Positions 48,187 through 59,434 of a DNA stretch of 64,000 bases are shown in pieces. Source of the stretch: Perilla frutescens (lineage: Eukaryota > Streptophyta > Magnoliopsida > Lamiales > Lamiaceae); the NCBI GenBank assembly GCA_026008535.1, contig BRKX01000014.1, positions 3,658,001 through 3,722,000 on the forward strand, read 5' to 3'. Every line of letters starts with the position of its first letter. The stretch's first letter is position 1. Below the pieces are notes generated by a model. That model was not told the origin of the DNA, searched no databases, and worked only from the letters and a program-made list of their open reading frames with translations. Position numbers and translations under genes: made by a program.

Positions 48187-48196
48187 GTAAAACACT

Positions 48197-48999
48197 CGAG
48201 TTATATTTATTGATGGAGCCACGATGTGCACGTGACCGAAATTTTAGAAAAAAAGTCGGGGTATTATAATAATTTCTTATTTCAATATTGTAAAAAAAAA
48301 ACTTTGTTTTCTTCCTTTCAATTCCAAGCAGGAGAGACGGCGGGTCCTCCAATTCTCTTTTATCATTCTTCATCTTTCTTTTATTTTTATTTTTTATTTT
48401 ATCAAATTTTTCCATTTTTTTTATCAAGTTTAAATTTATTACCATTATATTGTATTTGTCGATTATACTGGATTGTTATTATGTGAATCATTTTATGTTA
48501 AAATGTAACTAATATAGTATTATAATTTTAACGAAAATTATCAGCTTTTAATTTTATGTTTAACTTTCTAAATATTTATATATTATTATTTGGATTCCTT
48601 GAGCAGAATTTCTAACTCTGTCATTGATTATGTTGATGAAAACAATTATTTACCTATTGGTGGTCTCCATATTGTGCCCAACCGACAGCATAGCAATGGC
48701 ACACAAACTGTCAAGTAACTAAAATTTATTTTTCAATTTATAATTTACTCTTTTACACACGAAAGCCCATAAAATTAAAATGAGTTTATTCTCGAAAAAA
48801 TTAAATTAAAAATACCTGAGCCCAGTCATTGAACTCTCCATATAGCTTCATTGGACTGATCATTTTGTGAATTTTTTTGGGCCCAAATCTGAGTATTTAA
48901 AGTCCAAATTGTATCTATATACACGAAGGAGTGTGTCATAATGATAGAAGTATGAATCTAAAGTCAATGAGAAAAATCATAGTATTATATGATAATGAT
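48197..48999. other. Non-coding AT-rich stretch
   Basis: No supported gene or element was found. Confidence 0.5.
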
Positions 49000-49033
49000 A
49001 AAATTTTCTTTAAAACAAGTAAATATCTTTTAG

Positions 49034-49069
<36 letters not shown>

Positions 49070-49621
49070 TGTAAGAGTTAATGAGATCGCGTCACGTCAA
49101 CCCTAAATCCTCATATTTTTTCTCCCTACAACTATAAATAGAGGTATAAATATCAGTTGAAAATCTGACCAGAAATTAAAATTGAAGAGCTCAAGAAGTT
49201 GGAGGTAAGTTCTCTATGAAATTATCTCTAGCATTCAAGACATTCCAGTGAGATTGAAGTCGTTCTTCGTGGAAGCAACGTGTTTTTCGCCGGAATCATC
49301 TCAAATTTAGCATCCGATCCGAAATCAATATTTTTAACCCTTCAAATAGTGTTTTATAGTCTCAATACCCAAGATGTTCTCACAACATTTAAATCGTTCT
49401 TCGTGGAACCAACACATTCTTCATCAAAATCACCTCAAATCCAGCGTTCAATCAGAAATCAAGATCATCGGTCCCCATTTTATGTTATCAAAGTTCAAAG
49501 GAAGAATCAAATGAAGAATAGAGATTGAATCGGTATAAATATATTTTGATTGGAAAAATCATTTTATTTGTATACATTTTGTGTTTTACCAAATTAAATA
49601 CAAAAAATTAAATGTGCTACA
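49000..49621 (+). mobile_element. 5' LTR (partial) of Gypsy element A
   Basis: It matches the LTR at 59435-60229 in blocks such as GAGATCGCGTCACGT, AGAGCTCAAGAAGTTGGAGG and TTCTTCGTGGAAGCAA. It ends TGTGCTACA, directly followed by a primer-site-like TGGCACGCACAGTGGAAC (49627-49644). The left border is uncertain and a (TA)n tract lies at about 49039-49064. Confidence 0.65.
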
Positions 49622-49693
49622 AATTTTGGCACGCACAGTGGAACCACCTCTACCTCTCATCTCTTCTCTTCGCTAATTTTCTTGAGCGTTAAG

Positions 49694-50733
49694 ATGTCCA
49701 CAATTCTAAAAAAGCAAATCGCAAATTTGACGAAACTTGTTGAAGGACTTGCCAAATGGATACAAGAATGAGATGCTGAAATCTTGAAACTGAAAAAGAA
49801 GGGATTGTTGATACTGGTGGCAGGAAAGAAGATGAAGATACTAAAGCTGAGATATCTACAAAGCTACATGTCAACCAAAATGAAAAATCTCTAGCTAAAG
49901 AAATTGAAATATCATCTGACGGCTCAATACAAGTTGATCAACTCAAAGAATTCATATTGGAAACAATAAAAGACAAGTCTAAGAGATCTATAAACCACTC
50001 TGGACTCACAACAAGTCATATGCCCCAAGAATTAATAACTTGAAGATGACAAATGTATACTAATCGCCAAAAATTTTCAACAATTTGATGGCATTTGCAA
50101 TCCAAGACAACATGTGGCTCACTTTGTAGAGATCTGCAATGATGTTGGGACATACAAAGATCACTTGGTGAAGCAATTCATTTGCTCTTTAAAAGACAAT
50201 GTGTTTCATTGGTATACTGATTTGGAGCCAAATTTCATTAATAGTTGGGACAACTGAAGAAAGAATTCACCAACCGCTTCTACATCACTCGAAGGACAGT
50301 CAGCTTGGTCGAACTTACAAGCTCATGTCAACAAAGAGAAGAGTGTGTCATTGACTATATCAATCATTGGAGAAACTTAAGCCTAGATTGCAAAGATCGA
50401 TTATCATAAACTTCAGTAATTGAGATGTGCATCCAAGGCATGAATTGGGTCTTTAATATATTTTAAAATGGATTCAACCAAAGACTTCAATGAATTGGTT
50501 ATTAGAGCTCACGACATGGAGTTGAGCATGGTCGCAATTAGATTTGAAGGGCAACCAATACAAGAGCCCAACAGCTTTGAAGAAGAGCAAGAAACAAATG
50601 ATAGGGACAAACCTTTTGAAGAATCTCTAAGAGAAGAAGAAGAAGAAGAAGAAGAAGAAGAAGAAGAAGAAGAAGAAGCTCGAGGTTTTATGTATACACG
50701 AGAGCTAGAGAGTCTAAAAAGACTTCAAGTTTG
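49694..50733 (+). pseudogene. Gypsy gag remnant of element A
   Basis: The reading starts MSTILKKQIANLTKLVEGLA and later contains FDGICNPRQHVAHFVEICND, QFICSLKDNVFHWYTDLEP and, near the end, ELVIRAHDMELSM. These are blocks of the retrotransposon gag domain common in plant Gypsy polyproteins. Stops and frameshifts break it (for example near 49770, 50040 and 50255). A (GAA)n expansion at 50632-50678 encodes a glutamate run. Protease and polymerase are absent. Confidence 0.75.
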
Positions 50734-50739
50734 AAGCAT

Positions 50740-51115
50740 ATAGTATACGGATAAATTAGGTTTGATTCTTTTGATCATTGTGTATCTAGTATGTGTTTGA
50801 AATTCTTTCATACACACTTAGAGGAGTCTCGGGAGAGATTTCTTATGGGAACTAGAAAGAGTCTAGGTTGTGAGGGGATCTTACAATTCAGTCCATCGAA
50901 AGAGGTTGTAGAGTGTAGGAAAGAGGTTGAGTGATGGGAGATCATCGTGTAATAGTCTTTGTAACCTTGCAACGGAGTAGTGGATTATTTCTCACGGACT
51001 TGTGAAGTCCCTTGATGTAGATTAGTTGATCAAACATGGTTACCAACCTCATACCATTTATTTACTTTATGTTTTAGCATTCTGACCTTACATGTGATCA
51101 ATAATGTATGTGTAC
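50740..51115 (+). mobile_element. Unrelated LTR-like fragment
   Basis: This stretch has phrases typical of Copia LTR U5 regions: GGAGTAGTGGATTATTTCTC, TTGTGAAGTCCCTTGATGTA and TTATTTACTTTATG. It has no counterpart in the paralogous locus near 59.9 kb and sits between the gag remnant and the 3' LTR piece, so the locus is chimeric. Confidence 0.4.
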
Positions 51116-51414
51116 ATGATTGTGAACATGAGCCTATCCATCGTGGAAGCAACATGTTCTTCTTTAGAATAACTTCGATCCGGAATCAAGGTCGGTGTCT
51201 CTCGCTTCACATTATTAAAGTTCAAACAACAAGTCTGAGAAGAACAAAGAGACAATTTACTCTAAAGATTTCAAAGACCGTGTGAAGATCAAATTTTGAA
51301 GAGGAGAATCAGAAGAAGAATAAAGATTAGATCGTTATAAATATATTTTGCTTCGAAAATCATTTTATTTGTACACATTTTTGTTACCAAATTAAATACA
51401 AAAATTATGTTACA
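51116..51414 (+). mobile_element. 3' LTR fragment of Gypsy element A
   Basis: It matches 59940-60229, including GAAGCAACATGTTCTTCTT and ATCCGGAATCAAGGT, and ends TTATGTTACA. The sequence after the LTR end (AACTTGTTA...) is also shared with the second locus. The upstream half of the LTR is missing here. Confidence 0.7.
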
Positions 51415-52592
51415 AACTTGTTAAGAACCATTAGGTTAGTTTATAATTTTTCCATAAATTCAAGTTTTTATTGTTCAATCTCTTCGTTGGGATGTAATTT
51501 AGATAAATGATGTAATTTGTGGAGAATTACTTCATGTGGATAAATGATCAAAAAATTATAATAGTACAATTTGACTGAAATAATATTCAAATTATAAAAT
51601 ATAATATATTATACATAGAGAATTAATTATATAATATATTATATTGATGTGAGATTATATTTTTATTTTTATTTTTCTTATTTGTTATGGTTGATATGAT
51701 GGAAAAATAATTGGTGGAAAGTTAATTGACGTAGATAAAGAATTGTAATAATACGATACTATTAAAATAATATATATTATATTATACCTTAATAATTAAC
51801 TATATGATGATGGATAGATAAGTAATTAAAGCTTTTTATTTTTCAATCTCTTTGTTGGGATGTAATTTATATAGACAATATAATTCATTGTGAATGAATT
51901 CATGTTGATGAATGCAAAATTACAATATTACAATTCTATTGAATTAATATTTAAATTAAAAAATTAAATATAATATATTATATGGGTATAATTAATTATA
52001 TAATATATTATATTATCGTGAGATTATATTTTTTAATTTTTTTCTTGTTTGATAATTGATGGAAAGTTAATTGATATGGACGAAGATTTGAAATAGTACA
52101 ATACTATTGAAATAAATATAATATATTATATGTGAAAAATTAGTTATATAATATAGTATATTACTATTTTACTCTTAAATAAGGTACAAATTTCGGATAT
52201 AACAGGTAAATAATATTTTGTAAGAAATTAAGACACTTTTTATTATACACCATTATATAGGTGTATAGATATATTTTTCTTTTCTGACAAAATAACCTTT
52301 TTAGAGTAGGCATTTGTAAAACATTGGCATTGTTCTGCACCACCAACACTAGTTTGTTTTTCCTCTTACAATACCTTTTAAGGTAACAATTCTCAGACAT
52401 TAAATCTACACTTGATGAATAATCATAACACAAAATCATGTGATTTTTTTATAAACTATTTCATGGTGGGACTGTTTCATAAGGCAACATGATTCCTTTT
52501 CTTACCATGATAAATGACTCCCCCCAAAAAAAGAAAGGAAAAACAGAAAAAAATGGCAAAGTTTGCAGTTGATCACTTTCATCAACCACTGC
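51415..52592. other. Duplicated 3' flank of DXR copy 1
   Basis: It aligns with 60230-61110. It holds an internal direct repeat (CTTNGTTGGGATGTAATTTA at about 51483 and 51850); the second locus lacks about 265 bp between these repeats. The part nearest the gene (about 52250-52592) is nearly identical between copies and probably includes the 3' UTR. Confidence 0.6.
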
Positions 52593-55211
52593 TTATACAA
52601 GAGCAGGACTTAAACCGGTCGCCCGCTGCAAACCGGCCGCATAGTCCCGTGCCCACAGGTCGTAGTGGACAATCTCCTCCAACGAAGGCGACATCACCAA
52701 TTCTGCTCTATGCTTATCGCATGTCAGCTCCACAACCTTGAATATGTCCAGGTAACTGATTCTGTAACAGAGAGAAACAGATCATCAGGTGCAGTTCTGT
52801 AGCAAGGGCAAGAAAATCTACAGCTAGCAGTTTCTAACAGGGACGATATGATATCAGACGTGAATCATGCATTCATCAGCAAACGAGCACACTCACTAAC
52901 GCGCTGCTCCCTTTATCTATCGTGTAGTTTTATGTGCGTGACATTTTACAAAGACGGGCAGATTTTCCAAGTAGACAATGTCTTCCGATGTAACAAATCG
53001 ACAATACCTGAAAGCACCCCCTGATGCAGTCAAAATTATACGCCTCAAAGCACCTTCCGGCAAGCCTTGGATACACTGTAAGATAAAATGCTTCCTTTCT
53101 CAGCACGTAAAATCAGTAAAGGCGGCTAAATATTTATAAGGGTACTACACCGAAGAATATACAATTTAACACCTACAGGTATCTGCTAGTAACTAGTCTT
53201 ACTAGTAAACATCAAAGAATTATGGACAGTGTTTGGCCACCTTTAAACATACCTGAAATATAGCAGAATGTTCAGAATCTGCAGGAAGAATCTTGACATT
53301 ATGCTTATGCGCAAGAGGGAGGACAAAAGGTCCACCAGCAATTAGCGTCTCTTTATTGGCCAAAGCAATGTCTTTTCCAGCTTCTATGGCAGCCACTGTC
53401 GGCTAAAAAATCGGAACATAAATCAAATTCCTGAGAACATTATTCCATTGTGACACAACTTATTATAACAAAATAAATAATGCAGCTTCAGACTATCCAG
53501 AGGATTATCTGTCTATGGCAAAACATCAAGTAATGCTAAAAGCAGGACAAGTATTGGCTCTTCTCTCCCAATTAAATACAAAATGACAAAAAGGCAGCGT
53601 TTATAATTGAACAATATGTTGGTGTTGCATTCACTTTAGACGTTCTTTTTATACAGGCTGCATAGTTCCCACAAATGCACCTAATTTTAGAAGCCATTCC
53701 CAGATTTTACAAATGTATTATAACGAAGAGAAACACTTTCCCTTTCATAAATCAAAGGTTCGTGAAAATAGCTCACATTCTAATGTGATTAGATGCTTTC
53801 ATGAATCATCATTTCTTATTTGAAATTGGGTTCCAAGCTCGTCAGCTCCGAAGGGAACACCAGTATCGATGCAGAATACAACCAGACAAATTTATGTATG
53901 CGTTGGTTAATACAAAATGAAGCTGTGCAGATGTGACTACTAGACATAATGGCATATAAAGCAAACAGAAGAAATGAAATTTTAATCTTAAAATCAGCAA
54001 CTTCTGTTAAGAATATTTAAATTGGTGCTGGTTACGGTGGAGCTATGTTGCTTGATCTACTCTAGAAAAGTGGAGAAAAACAGGATAATAAAAAAAATTT
54101 ATACAATGGCATTAAAGAGTACCTTCAAACCTGCACAGCCAACAATTCCTGTCACTACAGTAACAGCATCTGGGTGGCGTGCAACCTGGAATAGACAGTG
54201 AATGTCAAAGATCTAGAAAACAGATTATATATACCAAGTGCACTAAAATCTAATGAGCATGTAAAAGCTAACCTCGATCGTCCCCTGCTCTCCAGGAATG
54301 ATTTCAGGCTTGTCTTCAACATCAGCCAAAGCCTCTTTGAGTTCATTAACTAATGACTCATCTCGTACGGATACTAATTTAGGTTTGAAAGCCTTCACCT
54401 GCAAGATGAGGTAATGGTTATTAGATTACAAAAAGAGATCATCTATAGAATGGTAATAAGTTATAGCCATTATCTTTAAGATACATGTTATATTCCCCAT
54501 GTGTGATAGTTGTTAACAACTAAATGGTAATCAATTATTTGTTTAACATCATGATTTCATGAGATAATTGCATTGGTTTAGTGGGTTAAGTGATCAGATT
54601 TAGCCATACATTATTCCGTATTACTCCCTACACCTTCAAGTTAGCAATAAATCACCTGATCAGCAAGGAGAGTGACATTTGAACCAGCAGCAAGTGCAAC
54701 GATTCTAAACTTATCGGGATTTTCAGCAACTATGTCCAACGTCTGCAGAGAGTAAAGTTAGGCCGTGAGAAACCAAAGAAACTGAAAACATATCACATGC
54801 CTTATCAAAAAGAAGCCCACCAATCACAGCTGATACCAAGAAGAAAATAAACAAAACGAGTTGGATTTAGGCGATCAATTTGAAAGTCAGGCTTCAATAT
54901 TCAATATAACCATCTAATATCAACGAATACAACCATCATCAGATATTGGACTTGAGCACAACACCCTAAATAACCTCGGTTGATGTATTAATCTCTATAC
55001 GGTTTCAAGCACAACATAAAAATATATTTCACCTGAGTCCCAATGGAGCCAGTGGATCCAATAACTGATACAGGCTTTGGACCCTCCCAAGTTTTACGAC
55101 CGGGCTCAAGAACAGCCCGTCCGGGCCAAGCCGGAGGAGGTGGCTGTGCCGAGCAATGGACTCTCTTTGCAGAAGTGCATCTACTTTCATTCCTCTTGAA
55201 AGCAAATCCAC
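52593..55211 (-). pseudogene. DXR: DXR copy 1, lacking exons 1 and 8-11
   Basis: Six consecutive DXR exons are readable without stops: exon 2 at 55033-55211 (GRAVLEP..., NADPH motif GSTGSIGTQ), exon 3 at 54656-54742 (TLDIVAENPDKFRIVALAAG), exon 4 at 54273-54398, exon 5 at 54123-54185 (VARHPDAVTVVTGIVGCAGL), exon 6 at 53253-53402 (metal-binding LPADSEHSAIFQ) and exon 7 at 53008-53075 (TASGGAF). The next exon present is the last, 52593-52761 (SYLDIFKVVELTCDK... stop). Exons 8-11 (483 bp in copy 2) are gone, with the flexible substrate loop (HPNWNMG) and the GLEVIEA glutamate. Exon 7 leaves AG and exon 12 begins A, so an in-frame splice remains possible. The transit-peptide exon is absent upstream. 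The conserved Thr in ELVTSP is Met here. Catalysis is not expected; a truncated transcript is possible. Confidence 0.9.
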
Positions 55212-55440
55212 CTGAAGAAAAATCCAATAGAATCTTGTATAATTCAGAATCAAAATTCAAAAAACACACAACATATACAAAAAGGGGAGAAATAAAAAAG
55301 GGGGGGTTAATTTTATTATAGCTTACGTATATATAAAGGCGGATGTGTATTAGGTTTTCCACAGTCAACTCATTTTCGCCTCCCTCCTCACTGTCTCTCT
55401 TCCGCAAAACTCTCCTCATTGTTTGACTGAGCTCTTCACC
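55212..55440. promoter_or_regulatory. Divergent region between DXR copy 1 and the SWIB gene
   Basis: About 230 bp separate the first recognisable DXR exon (minus) from the start of SWIB leader-like sequence (plus). The minus-strand frame of DXR exon 2 stays open through this interval to an ATG at 55419, without resembling a transit peptide. TATATATAAAGG at about 55329 is TATA-like. A shared or rewired promoter is inferred, not shown. Confidence 0.3.
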
Positions 55441-56685
55441 ATCACTATTGAAGTCGCTAATTCCTTAAATCCTTATTTGCGCCCCTAATTTCCTCCGTCG
55501 TCGAGAAAAATAAGAACCGCGGCTCCATCACAATTCACAGCGAAGCCACTACGTTGATCGGCCTTCCAAAACAACTAAGGTAAGTGAATCCGTTTTGGCG
55601 TATAAATACATATGTGAATGCGCATTAAAGAAAGTTACGTGGTGTTCGATGAAATTCCTCTACACTTCATTACCTTTTCCATTAGCTCTTTGTGGGACAT
55701 GGAGATGGCATGAAAACTTTATTTTTGGGAGGGTTTTGTGATAGTTTTTGTAGCATATATCATTTGACCGTTGATGGTTTTACTGCAATTTTTGGGGATG
55801 CAGGTACTGGGAAATAAATAGACAAGCAAAACTGTTGAAAATATGCTCCCACAATTGAAAAAGGCTGTTGCAGACAACCCCAAGAAGGTTGCAAATTTGA
55901 TTGACATTATAAATTTGCCCACTGTGCTTAGAGATTTCATGGGCCAGTCTCAGAGTTCTCAGCTCAGTTGCTTTAAGCATGTTTGGTGTTATATCAAGGA
56001 CAACAATCTCCAGGTCAGCTCCTAAGTCCACCTCTTCACTCTAGTTCTTGCCTTTTTTTAATGAAATTAGCTTTCGGTAAACTTTCTAGTCATGAGATTG
56101 TCACTCGACCAACTAGGCCACCCACGGGCCTTTCATTGCTATATTTATAAGTTCTACTTTCAGATAGGGTGAATGGAGAGTCTTAGTGCTAGATTACACG
56201 CATAGTTTCTAGAAAGCTCTTTGTTCCCGAATAATATGCTTTTTCCACAACCGGATCATTGAAAGTTCTGCCCTGTTGAAATTCTTTAAATAATCAAATT
56301 CAACTTCATTCATTATGGCTGACAACATTAGCCTTTCTATGATAGCATGATCATTTTCCAAGCTTGACCATGATGTGTTGATTTTGATATATTGTTGTTT
56401 TTGTTTGTGATAGAGATAAGAAAATCAGCATGGTTTCTTTCTTTTGTTGGTTGTAGACTTAGCTTGTAGTAATGAACTGCTTGGGATGCTCGACATAATT
56501 GAGTTGCATTTGATATTTGCCTTCATTCCCTCGTATGTTTTTTTTCCTTTGTGTAGGATCCAGTCAATAGGAATGTAGTTAATTGTGATCCAAAGCTGAA
56601 GAGCATTCTGTTGGGAAAGTCGAAGATCGATCTCACTGAACTTCCCATGTTGATCAAGTTGCATTTTCCAAAGCAGCCTAAGTGA
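55441..56685 (+). CDS. Small SWIB/MDM2-domain protein, 99 aa
   Basis: A non-coding first exon ends at about 55579 (GTAAGT donor), exon 2 starts at 55804 and coding runs 55843-56013, then 56557-56685 after a 543-bp intron. The start is fixed by an in-frame TAG at 55819. The protein begins MLPQLKKAVADNPKKVANLI and contains LRDFMGQSQSSQLSCFKHVW and NNLQDPVNRNVVNCDPKL, ending ELPMLIKLHFPKQPK. This is the complete SWIB fold (helix, the W-x-YIK-x-NNLQ-DP turn, helix) and nothing else. SWIB domains occur in SWI/SNF subunits and, as stand-alone proteins, in plant nuclei and organelles; no targeting peptide is evident here. It is head-to-head with DXR copy 1. A tRNA-like SINE head may lie in intron 2 (about 56096-56130). 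Confidence 0.88.
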
Positions 56686-56894
56686 TTGTTGAGGTTTTTA
56701 TCCACATATTTGGCCTCATCACCATAGTAGATCGATTTAGAAAACTGGATTTAATTTTGTATGCATTTGAAAATATTTGACATGGACTTGATCACATCCT
56801 TAAAATCATTAATTCTACCACCCCATGAAAATCATGGGGTGAAATATATTTGTATGAAAACCAGTGTGTGTTGATGATTGTTCTTCACCTCAAA

Positions 56895-57657
56895 TCTATA
56901 TTATATATAAAAGTAAAGTAGTAATAGTAAAAAAAAAAAAAAAAGTTTTCCCTCCAAAAACCAAAAAAAGAGTCAAATCTATTATATAAAAAAAGCCCAA
57001 AATATGAATTATTGTGGGTTATGTCTTACAATTCCTAAATAATAAATATAATCATGTATTTCAATTTCAATGTAACCAATTCATAACTAAAATCACTTAT
57101 GCATTTTTTAACTCCTAAACAAAAAATTCTTATATAACCTATGATTTCCTTGATTAAATTTAGAAATGAATGTGTGAAATATATTTGTATGCAATTACTG
57201 TACCCTATAAAATAAATATTAACAAAATATAGATGTATAACATAAATTCAAATAATATGCTACTTTCTGAATTTAATCAAAGCAGAATATTGTATTACTA
57301 ATTCCGAATTTGGTTATGAAATATTTTATAAGTTTTTACAATGATTGACTGAAATTCTTAAATTAATTAACTAATTAATTTTAATAATTAATCATTTAAA
57401 ATCTTGAATAATTAATTTTTGAAATCATGTATTGTTGACATTTTAATGTAAAAATATTAAATTTATATATTGGATTTACATCACATAAATGATAATTCTT
57501 TTTTAAATATTGAGTACAATATGTTAGTATAAACACTAAACGTGTGCGCAGTGGTACTTATGATAGGTTATTAATTACTTCCACAAATCAAAAGAGAAAT
57601 ATTGATCAAATAACGTCACCTCATATACAATCACGCAACACGCATGGGTAACTCTAG
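56895..57657 (+). mobile_element. Non-autonomous Helitron
   Basis: It begins TCTATATTATATATAAAAGT after an A and ends CGCATGGGTAACTCTAG before a T. TC at the 5' end, CTAG at the 3' end and A/T at the insertion point match plant Helitrons. The 3' subterminal hairpin (CACGCAACACGCATGGG) is degenerate. No Rep/helicase sequence is present. It lies about 210 bp downstream of the SWIB stop codon. Confidence 0.65.
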
Positions 57658-58283
57658 TTTTGTTTTATAACCTTAAATCGATGTGAAGTAGTTGTGTAGA
57701 ACTTACCAAATGAGTTTTAGGGTTCAATCATTAATTCTACCACCCCAACTCAAAAATTAAATTAAACTATTGTTCCGTGATTAAAATCCATAACCATGTG
57801 GATTCGTTTGATATTTGGGCCAAAATTCAAGTTAGATGAAAGTAATTCACATCATCCAAAAACTGAGGGGAGCTGAAGAGTTTTTTTTTTCATGAAATTG
57901 TTAAAAAAACTTACCAATATCATTTTCGTTGCAGGATGCGAAAAAGAAATCATGGACCAACATAATTAACATCTACTAATTTCACCATTTATGTCTGTAA
58001 AATATTTTTGCCCAGCTGCTCTTGTTTATTACTTATTAATCAAAATATAATATTTTGATTTACTTTTTGTGATGGATGGGTTATTTTCTCAGTACAACAA
58101 TGAATAGTCACTCTCCTATTAGTCGTATAAATAAATTTTATTTTCAATTTTGTAATATTTAGATTTTCATTTAATTTAATTCCAAAAAATATATACTCTA
58201 AAAATTGATTCACCTACAGTGCAGTTGCCTAGTGCTAACTCGAAAATAAAATGGGGCTCGAACGCACTTGAGAGATCGCCTAG
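57658..58283. other. Non-coding stretch
   Basis: No gene is recognisable. It ends at an abrupt junction where gag-like sequence of element B begins (about 58284). Confidence 0.5.
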
Positions 58284-58611
58284 AGAACTAATGAAGCACA
58301 ACAAAGAGAAGAGTCTGTCATTGACTACATCAATCATTGGAGAAAATTAAGCCTAGATTGCAAAGATCGATTGTCATAAACTTCAATAATTGAGATGTGC
58401 ATCCAAGGCCTGAATTGGGTCTTGAATATATTTTAAAAGGAATTCAACTAAAGACCATTAAGGAATTGGTTATTAGAGCTCACAACATGGAGTTGTGCAT
58501 GGTCACAAATGGATTTGAAGGGCTACCAATGCAAGAGCCCAACAACTTTGAAGAAGAGCAAGAAATAAATGAAAGGGGCAAACATTTTAAAGAATCTCTA
58601 AGAGAAGAATA
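58284..58611 (+). pseudogene. Gypsy gag fragment of element B
   Basis: It is closely similar to 50325-50630 of element A (ELVIRAHNMELCM for ELVIRAHDMELSM, then GFEGLPMQEPNNFEEEQE). Upstream gag and the 5' LTR are absent. Confidence 0.75.
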
Positions 58612-58679
58612 AGCTATAAATATCACCATGGGCCTATTCAACTCTTCCATACATGTCACAATCCATGAAAAAAAAGAAG

Positions 58680-59330
58680 GAAAATGCTCCTTGATAAGAA
58701 CCTAAACTATCTTTGAAAGTTCATTAATAAGAGCCAAAAAAAAAAAAATCTAAACTATTCAAAAAAAAAATGTGAAGTTCTCCTTGATAAGAGTCTAAAG
58801 TATCTATAAAGCTCCTAGACATGAGCAAAAACTATAAAACATCTTTGATCATAAATGCCCATTAAGATTCCTTGACACAAATATAAAATGTCTAAAAATC
58901 CAAATTCAATTCAAAGACTACTTGACACGAGTATAAAAGGTTTACAAATTTAAATTTAAATTCAAGTACTCATTGACATGAGTATAAAATATCTACAAAT
59001 TCAAATTTAAATCGAAGACTTCCTACACGAGCATAAAAGGTCTACAAGTCTAAATTCAAGTTGAAGGCTCCTCAATATGAGCATAAACTATTCAAGTTTA
59101 AGAAAGCTCCTTAATACGAGCATAAACTATCCAAATCAAAATCTTGAAGGCTCCCTGATACGAACATAAACTATCTAAATTCAAATCAAAATTCAAGACT
59201 CTTTGATATGAGAATAAACTATCTACCAAATCTAAATTAAGGGCTCCTTGATACGAATATAAACTATATGATTAATTTAAATAAAGTACTCTTCAATATT
59301 ATTATAAAATGTTCACTAATTGGATATTTT
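58680..59330 (+). repeat. Degenerate tandem repeats upstream of LTR B
   Basis: About ten units of roughly 55-65 bp are built on GCTCCTTGATACGAGCATAA and ACTATCTACAAATTCAAATT, with drift in every unit. Such arrays lie between the coding region and 3' LTR of some Gypsy elements. Locus A lacks it. Confidence 0.75.
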
Positions 59331-59434
59331 TTCTTTCACAAGAGTACAACTATCTAATAAATTCAAGCTCAAGATTCACTCATTCATTTCAAATGACAAG
59401 TCGTCCATGAACAAGTCTCGAGAAGCATTTGTGG

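Noticed and set aside
52164..52439. Minus-strand 91-codon ORF, repeated at 60694-60957
   Set aside because: It lies downstream of the DXR stop in the 3' flank or UTR. The two copies diverge by indel and there is no family resemblance, so duplication alone explains the pair.
52514..52741. Plus-strand 75-codon ORF, repeated at 61032-61259
   Set aside because: It is the antisense of DXR exon 12, and its conservation comes from the sense strand.
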